DNA from: Actinoallomurus liliacearum
GTDB taxonomy: Bacteria > Actinomycetota > Actinomycetes > Streptosporangiales > Streptosporangiaceae
Length of the DNA: 64,000 nt
Reading direction: 5' to 3'
Assembly (NCBI RefSeq): GCF_039542035.1
Contig: NZ_BAABHJ010000027.1
Coordinates: 1 to 64,000, forward strand
A program made the position numbers and the translations under genes. The notes under the pieces were generated by a model. It did not search any database. It was not told the DNA's origin and worked only from the letters and a program-made list of their open reading frames with translations. This document shows positions 7,191 through 14,725 of this stretch, in pieces. Within the stretch, counting starts at the first letter, position 1, and every line of letters starts with the position of its first letter.

Positions 7191-9944
7191 ATGGCACTCC
7201 CCCGCCTGTCGCGTGCTCTCATGCCCGCTCTCCTCCTCCTAGGCGCGCTCTTCCTCCCCGCCACGGCGAGCGCCGCCGCGCTCGTCTCCGACCCCGCCTC
7301 CCTGGTCAACCCGCTCCTCGGCACGACCAACGGCGGCAACGACTTCCCCGGCGCCGACGTTCCGTTCGGCATGCTGCAGTGGAGTCCCGACACCTCCAGC
7401 CGCGCCCTGGGCGGCGGTTACTCCTACAACAGCTCCACGATCACCGGGTTCAGCCTCACCCACATGGCCGGGCCGGGCTGCGGCGCGTACGGTGACGTGC
7501 CGATCATGCCGACGACCGGCGCGGTGAGCAGTCCGGGATCGGCCAGTTCGTCGTACTCGCACGCCAACGAGTCGGCGTCCCCCGGGTACTACGGCGTGAC
7601 GCTCGGCAATGGCGTCAAGACCGAGCTGACCACGACGACCCGGGGCGGCATCGGCCGCTTCACCTTCCCGTCCACCACCCAGGCGAACCTGCTGTTCAAG
7701 CTGACCGGGAGCCAGAACGGCGACTCCGCGACCACCTGGCAGACCGTCGGGAACACCGAGGTCGTCGGCTCGGTGACCAGCGGCCGGTTCTGCGGTGCCG
7801 GCAACGCCTACACGCTGCACTTCTCGGTGGCCTTCGACCACCCGTTCAGCACCGGAACCTGGCTCGCGTCCGGTGTGCGGACCGGAGCCGAGCGGCTGGC
7901 CCAGAAGTCGACCGCGCGGGCGACCCGCACGACCGTCTCGCCGCACGCGGCGGACCGGCCCGACAAGCCCCGCCTGCACGGCCCGGCGGGGACCACGGCG
8001 GCCCCGCTGGCGGCCCCGAACGGCGGATACCTGACCTTCGACACGACCGCGAACCAGGTGGTCACCGCACGGGTCGGCATCTCGTTCACCTCCGACGCGA
8101 ACGCGAAGGCGAACCGGGACGCCGAGGTGCCGAACTTCGGCTTCGACGCCACGCGTACGGCGGCGCACAACGCGTGGAACAACATGCTCGGCAAGATCCA
8201 GACGGCCGGCGGCACCACCGCGCAGCAGCACGTGTTCTACACGTCGCTGTACCACGCGCTGCTGCACCCCAACGTGTTCAGCGACGTGAACGGCCAGTAC
8301 ATGGGGTTCGACAACGCCGTGCACACCGCCGCGTCCGGGCACGCGCAGTACGCCAACTACTCGGGCTGGGACATCTACCGCAGCCAGGCCCAGCTCATCG
8401 GCATGATCGCGCCCGCGCAGGCGAGCGACGTGGCGCAGTCCGCGGTCAACGACTACGCGCAGGGTGGCCAGTTGCCGAAGTGGGCGCAGGCCAACGGCGA
8501 GTCCTACGTCATGGTCGGCGACCCGGCCGCCTCGATCATCGCCGACATCTACGCGTTCGGCGGCCGGAACTTCGACACCACCGCCGCGAAGAACGCGATG
8601 ATCCACCAGGCGACCGTCACGAACAACGACCGGCCCGGCCTGAACTACCTTTCCAGCATCGGCTACCTGCCCAGCGACGGGACGTACGGCTGCTGCAACT
8701 ACTACGGGTCCGTCTCGACGACCCTGGAGTACGACACGGCCGACTTCGCGCTCGGGGCGTTCGCCGGCGCGCTCGGTGACACCGCGAACCAGAAGAAGTT
8801 CGTCGACCGCGCCCAGAACTGGAAGAACCTGCTGAACACCTCGAGCGGGTTCATGCAGCCGCGTACGGCCAGCGGGCCGTGGGCGGGCGGCTTCTCCCCG
8901 ACGAGCGGCACCGAGATGGTCGAGGGCACGTCCTGGCAGTACACCGGGATGGTGCCGTTCAACGTCCGTGGCCTGGCGGACGCGAAGGGCGGCAACGCCG
9001 GGATGGTGAGCTATCTCGACCACGTGCTCGCCGCGTACGACGGCAGCGGCGGCGACCACGCCGACCTCGGCAACGAACCGAGCGTCGAACTGCCCTGGGA
9101 GTACGACTACGTGGGCCGGCCGTGGCGCACGCAGGAGGTCATCCGGAGCGTGCAGAACAAGCTGTGGCCGGACTCCCCGACCGGCTGGGGCGTCGGAAAC
9201 GACGACCTGGGCACGATGAGCGCCTGGTACGTCTGGTCGGCGATGGGGATGTTCCCCGAGACGCCGGGCACCGCCGACCTGGCCCTGGGCAGCCCGCTGT
9301 TCACCCAGGTGGTCATCACGCTCAGCACCGGGAACACGTTGACCATCAACGCGCCGCAGGCCGCGACCGACGCGCCGTACGTGCAGAGCGCGACCTGGAA
9401 CGGCGGTGCCTGGAGCAACGCGTACCTGCCCGCCTCGGCGGTGACGTCCGGCGGGACGCTCGGCTTCACGCTCGGCACGACGGCGAACACCTCGTGGGCG
9501 ACCGCCGCCTCGTCGGCTCCCCCGTCGTACCCGGGCAGTGGCGGCACGACGCCCCGCACCGGGGCGATCACCTCCGGCATCGCCGGGAAGTGCGTCGACG
9601 TGGCGAACAGCTCCGCGGCGAACGGCGCGCACGTCCAGCTCTACGCCTGTAACAGCAGCAACGCGCAGAAGTGGACCGTGCAGGGGGACGGTACCCTGAC
9701 GGCCTTCGGCAAGTGCATGGACGTCTCCAACAGCGGCACGGCCGACGGCACGAAGGTCCAGCTGTACGACTGCAACAACACCGGCGCGCAGCAGTGGACC
9801 TACGACTCCACGGCCAAGGCGCTGACCAACCCCGAGTCCGGGAAGTGCCTCGACGACCCGAACAGCACCACCACGGACGGCACCCAGTTGCAGATCTACA
9901 CCTGCAACAAGACCGCCGCCCAGCAGTGGACGCTGCCGGGCTGA
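7191..9944 (+). CDS. Secreted GH92 alpha-mannosidase with C-terminal ricin-type lectin domain
   Basis: A 917-residue exported glycosidase. The start at 7191 gives a clear Sec signal peptide (MALPRLSRALMPALLLLGAL, cleavage near residue 28 after ATASA); the frame is open further upstream but without a plausible start. Residues about 35-770 are the GH92 fold: SLVNPLLGTTNGGNDFPGAD at the start, SGWDIYRSQAQL in the middle, and the conserved GNEPS with ELPWEYDYVGRPWRTQ late. GH92 enzymes are calcium-dependent exo-alpha-mannosidases acting on N-glycans or fungal mannan. The last 127 residues are three QxW repeats (NAQKW, GAQQW, AAQQW) of a CBM13/ricin B lectin. It should degrade mannose-rich glycans outside the cell. 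Confidence 0.93.
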   Translation: MALPRLSRALMPALLLLGALFLPATASAAALVSDPASLVNPLLGTTNGGNDFPGADVPFGMLQWSPDTSSRALGGGYSYNSSTITGFSLTHMAGPGCGAYGDVPIMPTTGAVSSPGSASSSYSHANESASPGYYGVTLGNGVKTELTTTTRGGIGRFTFPSTTQANLLFKLTGSQNGDSATTWQTVGNTEVVGSVTSGRFCGAGNAYTLHFSVAFDHPFSTGTWLASGVRTGAERLAQKSTARATRTTVSPHAADRPDKPRLHGPAGTTAAPLAAPNGGYLTFDTTANQVVTARVGISFTSDANAKANRDAEVPNFGFDATRTAAHNAWNNMLGKIQTAGGTTAQQHVFYTSLYHALLHPNVFSDVNGQYMGFDNAVHTAASGHAQYANYSGWDIYRSQAQLIGMIAPAQASDVAQSAVNDYAQGGQLPKWAQANGESYVMVGDPAASIIADIYAFGGRNFDTTAAKNAMIHQATVTNNDRPGLNYLSSIGYLPSDGTYGCCNYYGSVSTTLEYDTADFALGAFAGALGDTANQKKFVDRAQNWKNLLNTSSGFMQPRTASGPWAGGFSPTSGTEMVEGTSWQYTGMVPFNVRGLADAKGGNAGMVSYLDHVLAAYDGSGGDHADLGNEPSVELPWEYDYVGRPWRTQEVIRSVQNKLWPDSPTGWGVGNDDLGTMSAWYVWSAMGMFPETPGTADLALGSPLFTQVVITLSTGNTLTINAPQAATDAPYVQSATWNGGAWSNAYLPASAVTSGGTLGFTLGTTANTSWATAASSAPPSYPGSGGTTPRTGAITSGIAGKCVDVANSSAANGAHVQLYACNSSNAQKWTVQGDGTLTAFGKCMDVSNSGTADGTKVQLYDCNNTGAQQWTYDSTAKALTNPESGKCLDDPNSTTTDGTQLQIYTCNKTAAQQWTLPG

Positions 9945-9952
9945 CGCACCGC

Positions 9953-9985
9953 GCGGCGTGCGGGAGCCCCGCCCCCGCACGCCGC
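9953..9985. terminator. Strong hairpin between convergent genes
   Basis: GCGGCGTGCGGG (9953-9964) pairs perfectly with CCCGCACGCCGC (9974-9985) across a 9-base loop. It sits 8 bases after the GH92 stop and 50 bases before the stop of the convergent TetR gene, so it can end transcription from both sides. There is no U-tract, as is common in high-GC actinomycetes. Confidence 0.75.
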
Positions 9986-10035
9986 GTTCCACCGGCACCT
10001 CAGCCGGCCAGGTGGTCGTCGTCGCCCGGGGGAGA

Positions 10036-10653
10036 TCAAAGCTTCTCCGGCCGGGCCGCGATCGCGGGCCAGAGAGTGTCGACCACGCGCGTCGGCAGCT
10101 CCTCGTCCTCTCCCCCGCGGATGAACGCCGCGTAGTAGCTGCCGATGCACATGTCGGCGACGGCGTCCAGGTCGACGCCGGAGCGAAGGTCCCCGCGCTC
10201 CTGGAGCGCCTGAAGCGTGTCGAGCAGCAGCCGCCGCCGGGGCAGCACGGCGTGGGTCCGCACCATCTCCAGGAACTCGGGGTTGTGCTCGGCCTCGGCC
10301 ATGACATGGCCGACGAGCATGATCCCCGTCCGGTCGGGCGTCCGCAGGTCGAGGCGGCGGACGGCCTCGGTGACGGCCTCGCGCGCCGTGAGCCGCTCGA
10401 GGTCGACCGGTGGGGCCGCCTCCTGCAGGGCGCGGAAGCCATGGTCGAGCGCGTCGACGACCAGGTCGTGCTTGCTCTCCCAGCGCCGGTACACCGTGGG
10501 CCGGGTGACGCCGGCGTCGGCGGCGACGTCGCCGATGGTCATCCGGGAGTAGCCGTCGACGGCGAGCCGGCGGCGCGCCGCCCGCAGGATCGCCTCCTCG
10601 ATCAGCGGGTCGCGCGGGCGCCCCCGTTGCTTTCTAGGAGCCTCCGCCACCAT
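10036..10653 (-). CDS. TetR-family transcriptional regulator
   Basis: A 205-residue TetR regulator. After a basic start (RKQRGRPRD), residues about 17-60 form the DNA-binding domain: IEEAILRAARRRLAVDGYS, MTIGDVAADAGVTRPTVYRR, WESKHDLV. The helical C-terminal part is the ligand and dimer domain. A good ribosome site, AGGAGG, precedes the ATG. It diverges from the EhpF/EhpG-like carboxylate reductase genes, with a palindrome over their promoter, so it is probably their repressor and its own. The ligand is unknown; an aromatic acid is a reasonable guess from the controlled genes. Confidence 0.9.
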   Translation of the reverse strand: MVAEAPRKQRGRPRDPLIEEAILRAARRRLAVDGYSRMTIGDVAADAGVTRPTVYRRWESKHDLVVDALDHGFRALQEAAPPVDLERLTAREAVTEAVRRLDLRTPDRTGIMLVGHVMAEAEHNPEFLEMVRTHAVLPRRRLLLDTLQALQERGDLRSGVDLDAVADMCIGSYYAAFIRGGEDEELPTRVVDTLWPAIAARPEKL

Positions 10654-10688
10654 CAGATACCTCCTGACCTGCGGGAACGATCATTTCT

Positions 10689-10720
10689 TTACTTGACAGT
10701 ACCGTAATAAAAAATACTCT
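10689..10720 (+). promoter_or_regulatory. Promoter of the carboxylate reductase operon with overlapping palindrome
   Basis: TTGACA (10693-10698) and TACTCT (10715-10720), 16 bases apart, form a good vegetative promoter. A 19-base imperfect palindrome, TTACTTGACAGTACCGTAA (10689-10707), lies over the -35 box; positions TTAC/GTAA and AC/GT are symmetric. This is where a TetR repressor would block RNA polymerase. The assignment to the adjacent TetR protein is inference. Confidence 0.6.
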
Positions 10721-10787
10721 GGAAGGAGAACGAAGACAACCCACGAACCGCCTGGCCGCCCGTCGCGGCCAAGGAGGGTGTGCCAAA

Positions 10788-11879
10788 GTGAGCGAAAATA
10801 TTCTGGATCTTCCACTCGACGCCCGGCCGGACCCCGATGAGTTCGTCCGCGCCGCGATGGAGTGGCACTTCAACCCGGAGACCGGCTCTGCGTACTGGCT
10901 GCGGAGGGCGGAGACGCTCGGCTTCGACCCGCGCAGGGACGTCAAGACCGTCGAGGACCTGGCCCTGTTCCCCAACATCATCAACGAGCTGCGCGAGGTC
11001 CGCGCCGAGGACCTCATCCCACGGGGCTACGGCCCGGAGCCGGACGTCGTCGGCGTGTACGAGAGCGGCGGCACCACCGGCGCCCCGAAGCGCGTGGTCA
11101 TCCTGCGGGACTGGTGGAAGCGGATCATGGCGTGGATGAACGCCGGGATGGACGCCGCCGGGTTCCCGAGGGACGTCGACTGGCTCGTCGTCATGCCGAG
11201 CGGGCCGCACATGGCCGGCAAGATGTCCGAACAGCACGCCACCGACCGCGGTGGCATCAGGTTCACGGTGGACATGGATCCGCGCTGGGTGAAGAAGCTC
11301 GTCGCCGCGGGCAAGGCCGAGGAGGCCGAGGCGTACGCCGAGCACCTCGTGGAGCAGGCCGCGTTCGTACTACGTACCCAGGACGTCGGCGTCGTCATCA
11401 CCACGCCCCCGCTGCTGGAGCGGATCTCACGGCACGACGACCTCGTCGACCTGATCAACGAGAAGGTCAAGGGCATCGTCTGGGGCGGCGCGCACATGGA
11501 CGCCGACACCCGCTACCTGTACCGCACCGAGGTCTTCCCGGGCATCAAGCTCCGCGGCACCTACGGGAGCACGATGATCCTCGGCGGCTCGAACGAGCGC
11601 CTCGACCTCGCCCATGACGACGCGTGCGTCTTCGACCCGCCCGCCCCGTGGGTCACCTTCCGCGTCGTCGATCCCGACACCGGCCGGGCCGTCGAGTACG
11701 GCGAGCGCGGCCAGGTCGTGATGAACCACGTGACCAAGAACATGCTGCTGCCCAACAACCTGGAACGAGACCTCGCCACCCGGGTCGAACCGCTCGCCGG
11801 CCGGGCCGGTGACTCGGTGGCCGACGTCTCCCCCGTCGCCCATTTCGACGACGAGGCCGTCATCGAGGGGGTGTACTGA
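10788..11879 (+). CDS. EhpF-like adenylating enzyme (AMP-binding, aryl carboxylate activation)
   Basis: A 363-residue member of the short AMP-binding family seen in EhpF, the phenazine-tailoring acyl-adenylating enzyme, and related to LuxE and phenylacetate-CoA ligase-like proteins. Visible marks are the ATP-binding loop YESGGTTGAPKRVV near residue 90, GIVWGGAHMDADTRYLYRTE near 228, LRGTYGSTMIL near 250 and a short C-terminus ending shortly after ERDLATRVEP; the lysine-bearing lid of full-length adenylating enzymes seems reduced. Start is a GTG ten bases after AAGGAGG. The stop overlaps the next start as TGATG. With the downstream dehydrogenase it should activate and reduce a carboxylate to an aldehyde. 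The substrate is not known. Confidence 0.8.
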   Translation: MSENILDLPLDARPDPDEFVRAAMEWHFNPETGSAYWLRRAETLGFDPRRDVKTVEDLALFPNIINELREVRAEDLIPRGYGPEPDVVGVYESGGTTGAPKRVVILRDWWKRIMAWMNAGMDAAGFPRDVDWLVVMPSGPHMAGKMSEQHATDRGGIRFTVDMDPRWVKKLVAAGKAEEAEAYAEHLVEQAAFVLRTQDVGVVITTPPLLERISRHDDLVDLINEKVKGIVWGGAHMDADTRYLYRTEVFPGIKLRGTYGSTMILGGSNERLDLAHDDACVFDPPAPWVTFRVVDPDTGRAVEYGERGQVVMNHVTKNMLLPNNLERDLATRVEPLAGRAGDSVADVSPVAHFDDEAVIEGVY

Positions 11880-13252
11880 TGAGCGAACCCATCTTCATCG
11901 ACGCGCTGGGACCGAACGGCCCCTACCGCGCGCGCAACCGGCTGACCGTCTCCGACGTGGCCGGGAACCCGCTGGTCGAGCTCAGCCTCGTTCCGAGGCT
12001 GTTCGTCACCCGCGCCATGTCCGCGCTGCACAAGGCCGAGACCCTTCCCACGGAGGAGCGCCTGGCCGCGCTCCGCGCGGCGGGCGAGCTGTTCGCGACC
12101 GGAGTGGTCGACGGCATGTCCGCGGCCGACTACCAGTACACGGTGAGCCGGATCTCCGGCACCCCGCTGCCGATCGTCCAGCGCGCGGTACGGGCCATCG
12201 CCCGCAGCGCCGCCGGCTCGTACGACAGCGCTCAGAAGGCCCGGCCCGTCGGCGCGGTGAACGACTGGCGCGACCCGAAGGCCCAGGAGGGCACGGCGGT
12301 GTGGATCCGCCGCGGGGACGTCTTCGCGGTGCACGCGGCCGGCAACCACCCCGGCGTTCACAGCCTGTGGCTGGAGGCCCTCGCGCTCGGATTCCGGGTG
12401 GCCGTACGGCCCTCGCGCCACGAGCCGCTCACGCCGTACCGCCTGATCTCCGCACTCCGCGCGTCGGGGTTCGGCGACGACCAGATCGTGCTGCTGCCCA
12501 CCGACTACGCCGAGGCCGACGAGATCCTGCGCCAGGCCGACCTGAGCATGGTGTACGGCGGGCAGGAGGTGATCGACAAGTACGCCGCGGACACGACGGT
12601 CCTGCCGAACGGGCCCGGCCGGTCGAAGATCCTCATCACCGCCGACTCCGACTGGCGCGACCACATCGACATGATCGTCGACTCGATCAGCCACGAGGGC
12701 GGGACGGCCTGCGTGAACACCACGGCCGTCTTCGTCGAGGGCGACCCGGCCCCGGTGGCCGAGGCGATCGCCGCCCGGCTCTCGGCCATCCCGAGCCTGC
12801 CGCCGGAGGACGACAAGGCGGTGCTCACCGCCTACTCCATGCCGGCCGCCCGGAGGATCGAGAGCTACCTGCGGGCCAAGGCCGCCGGCACCAGGGCCCA
12901 CCTCGGCGGCGACGGCGTGGTCGACGAGCTCCCCGACGGCAGCGCCGTACTCCGGCCGGCCGTGCACGAGCTCGCCGACCCGTTCGCCGAGCAGGCCGGC
13001 GTCGAGTTCGCGTTCCCGTGCGTGTGGGTGGCCCCCTGGACCCGGGAGGCCGGGCCCGCGGTGTTCCACGACACGCTGGTGCTGACCGCGGTTACCAAGG
13101 ACGAGAAGCTCCTCGACGTGCTGCTCGCCGACCCCACGATCAAGAACCTCTACATCGGCGACCACCCGACCTACTGGATGACCCCCGGCGTCCCGCACGA
13201 CGCCTACCTAGGCGAGTTCCTGATGCGAACGAAGGCCGTAATCCGCGACTGA
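11879..13252 (+). CDS. EhpG-like aldehyde dehydrogenase/acyl reductase
   Basis: A 457-residue aldehyde dehydrogenase-superfamily protein. Conserved parts are the nucleotide-binding stretch GDVFAVHAAGNHPGVHSLWL near residue 145, RPSRHEPLTPYRL near 180, and the catalytic segment EGGTACVNTTAVFV with Cys278 as the expected nucleophile. It differs from ordinary ALDH in lacking the canonical general-base motif, as do LuxC and EhpG acyl reductases. The start overlaps the adenylating enzyme by one base, so the two should be made in equal amounts. The likely reaction is NADPH-dependent reduction of an enzyme-bound acyl group to an aldehyde. The downstream hairpin at 13267 closes the operon. Confidence 0.8.
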   Translation: MSEPIFIDALGPNGPYRARNRLTVSDVAGNPLVELSLVPRLFVTRAMSALHKAETLPTEERLAALRAAGELFATGVVDGMSAADYQYTVSRISGTPLPIVQRAVRAIARSAAGSYDSAQKARPVGAVNDWRDPKAQEGTAVWIRRGDVFAVHAAGNHPGVHSLWLEALALGFRVAVRPSRHEPLTPYRLISALRASGFGDDQIVLLPTDYAEADEILRQADLSMVYGGQEVIDKYAADTTVLPNGPGRSKILITADSDWRDHIDMIVDSISHEGGTACVNTTAVFVEGDPAPVAEAIAARLSAIPSLPPEDDKAVLTAYSMPAARRIESYLRAKAAGTRAHLGGDGVVDELPDGSAVLRPAVHELADPFAEQAGVEFAFPCVWVAPWTREAGPAVFHDTLVLTAVTKDEKLLDVLLADPTIKNLYIGDHPTYWMTPGVPHDAYLGEFLMRTKAVIRD

Positions 13253-13266
13253 CCACTGCGCGGAGC

Positions 13267-13318
13267 CTTTGTGCCGAGGATTTCCGTCGCTATGACGACG
13301 GAAATCCTCGGCGCAAAG
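13267..13318. terminator. 23-bp stem-loop after the carboxylate reductase operon
   Basis: Bases 13267-13289 pair with 13296-13318 across a 6-base loop, with one G-T wobble in 23 pairs. It begins 15 bases after the stop codon. The stem is far longer than a normal intrinsic terminator and there is no U-tract. It is also the boundary to a decayed convergent gene, so it may work in both directions. Confidence 0.65.
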
Positions 13319-13321
13319 CCC

Positions 13322-13477
13322 GACTGGGCGCAGGACCCAGAACTCGTTGCCCTCCGGGTCGGCCAGCACGACCCAGGGCACGTCGGAGGGTTGTCCGACC
13401 GACGCCTCACCGACGCGGCCGGAACACGGCTGGCGGGTGAGAGCTCCTGCTGGTCCGGCTTCCGCGCGAGCCCGCAC
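13322..13477 (-). pseudogene. Remnant of a VOC/glyoxalase-like protein, C-terminal part only
   Basis: One minus-strand frame reads ASVGQPSDVPWVVLADPEGN followed by EFWVLRP, the signature C-terminal strand pair of actinobacterial glyoxalase-like (VOC) proteins. No N-terminal half or start codon with homologous sequence exists upstream; the neighbouring plus-strand gene starts at 13505. The frame then runs into the long hairpin. I read it as the surviving end of a gene whose front was lost by deletion. Confidence 0.5.
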
Positions 13478-13504
13478 CGGCGGTGACTGCCCGATACTGG
13501 GGTG

Positions 13505-13963
13505 ATGGATCTACGCCCGGAGCTGCTTCCTCCAGCAGTTGGCCACCAGCGTCTCATGGAGATCAGCGAGGAGATCGAGCGGATCTCGGACCTGGTCTGT
13601 CAAGGCAGGCGATCCGCGGCCGATGAAGCGGTGGCAGCCTTCAACGCCAGAACCGGGCACACCTACGCAGTCCCCGATTTCGTCGAGTATGACGCCTCAC
13701 GGAGCCTTGAGGAATTCGCTCTCGAGGCCGCTCGCCCGGCACGACCACCGGTCAGTGACATCACCCGGCCAGAGCTCGCCGAAATCGTTCGCAAGATCAT
13801 GGCCGGAGACCCGGAGACCGACTACTACCTGCGGCTACTCGGGGTCAACGTAGCCCATCCCAGGGCACGCGATCTGATCTTCCATCCCCCAGCCGAACTG
13901 CAGGACGCTTCCGCCGAGACCATCGTTGATGCAGCACTGTCCTACCGTCCGATCGCGTTGTGA
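13505..13963 (+). CDS. Hypothetical protein
   Basis: A 152-residue acidic protein that I do not recognise. The ATG at 13505 is directly preceded by an in-frame GTG (13502), so either could start translation. It is largely predicted helical (HQRLMEISEEIERISDLVCQ, then RPELAEIVRKIMAGDPETDY) with no membrane segment or signal peptide. Base composition is lower in GC and richer in rare codons than the flanking operons, a trait shared with the NUDIX gene behind it. It resembles conserved uncharacterised actinomycete proteins, possibly immunity-like or regulatory, but nothing in the sequence decides that. Confidence 0.65.
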   Translation: MDLRPELLPPAVGHQRLMEISEEIERISDLVCQGRRSAADEAVAAFNARTGHTYAVPDFVEYDASRSLEEFALEAARPARPPVSDITRPELAEIVRKIMAGDPETDYYLRLLGVNVAHPRARDLIFHPPAELQDASAETIVDAALSYRPIAL

Positions 13964-14139
13964 CCACACCAACGCAGAACAACTTCTCAAATACGCACTC
14001 AGATCGGGGTCGGCCTGTGACGCAGAACCATGAGCGAACGATGCGCCGACAACCGGTACTCCGTCTGCACAGAGCCGCCAGCAGCAGACACGAGCGCAGA
14101 TCGGCCGCTTCGACCCCGCGCATGAAAGCCCTCTGAGCC

Positions 14140-14613
14140 GTGGCCACCGACTCACCGGACAGCTTCGCCCGCCCGCACGTCGCCGCAGGAGTGCTCTTCT
14201 TCGACGAGGAGGATCGAGTCTTGCTCGTCGTGCCCGCTTACAAGGACTATCGCGAGATACCCGGCGGCTACCTCGAACACGGCGAATCACCCAAAGAAGC
14301 CGCCGCCCGCGAGGTGGAAGAGGAATTAGGGATCAGGCCGCCGATTGGACGTCTACTGGTAGCCGACTGGGCACCGGACGAGCGCGAAGGCGACAAGCTA
14401 CTGTTTCTCTTCGATGGCGGACGGCTGTCACCCGAGCATCGCGACCACATACAACTCGCACCCGATGAGCTGACCGACTACGCGTTCCATGACGTAGCCC
14501 GGATTCAGGAACTGACCATCGCCAGGCTTGCCCGTCGGATCGTCCAGGGGTATGCAGCCCGCCAAGACGGTAGTACTCGTTATCTTGAGCACGGCCGACC
14601 GATATCCAGCTGA
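14140..14613 (+). CDS. NUDIX hydrolase
   Basis: A 157-residue NUDIX protein starting at a GTG. The NUDIX box is complete: GGYLEHGESPKEAAAREVEE followed by ELGI, near residues 46-69, with the metal-binding REVEEEL core. It should hydrolyse a nucleoside-diphosphate-linked compound; the substrate is open. Codon 63 (14326-14328) is TTA, the rare leucine codon read by the bldA tRNA in streptomycetes, so translation may be developmentally limited. Its GC content is below that of its neighbours. The 3' end overlaps the start of a decayed flavoprotein gene in another frame, a pairing I recall from Streptomyces genomes. Confidence 0.88.
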   Translation: MATDSPDSFARPHVAAGVLFFDEEDRVLLVVPAYKDYREIPGGYLEHGESPKEAAAREVEEELGIRPPIGRLLVADWAPDEREGDKLLFLFDGGRLSPEHRDHIQLAPDELTDYAFHDVARIQELTIARLARRIVQGYAARQDGSTRYLEHGRPISS

Positions 14614-14692
14614 AAAAACACGGCTGGGACGTGCAAGTCGTCGCTACCCCCTCGGCTCTGGACTTCATCGACGTGCCACGGCTTTACCGAGC
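14552..14692 (+). pseudogene. Decayed flavoprotein (phosphopantothenoylcysteine decarboxylase-like) fragment
   Basis: MQPAKTVVLVILSTAD begins at an ATG at 14552 and looks like the first strand of a DFP-type flavoprotein. About 50 bases on, in a different frame, comes QLKKHGWDVQVVATPSALDF and ID, the next conserved block of the same family. The middle is missing and the frame is shifted, so the gene cannot be functional. After about 14692 similarity ends where the convergent nrfD gene begins. Confidence 0.5.
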
Positions 14693-14725
14693 ATTTCGCC
14701 TGGTCCGACGGGGGACAGCACCTGC

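Noticed and set aside
7239..10442. 1067-codon minus-strand open frame across the GH92 gene
   Set aside because: It runs through the antisense of GH92 and the TetR gene with no recognisable domain; it is a GC-bias artefact.
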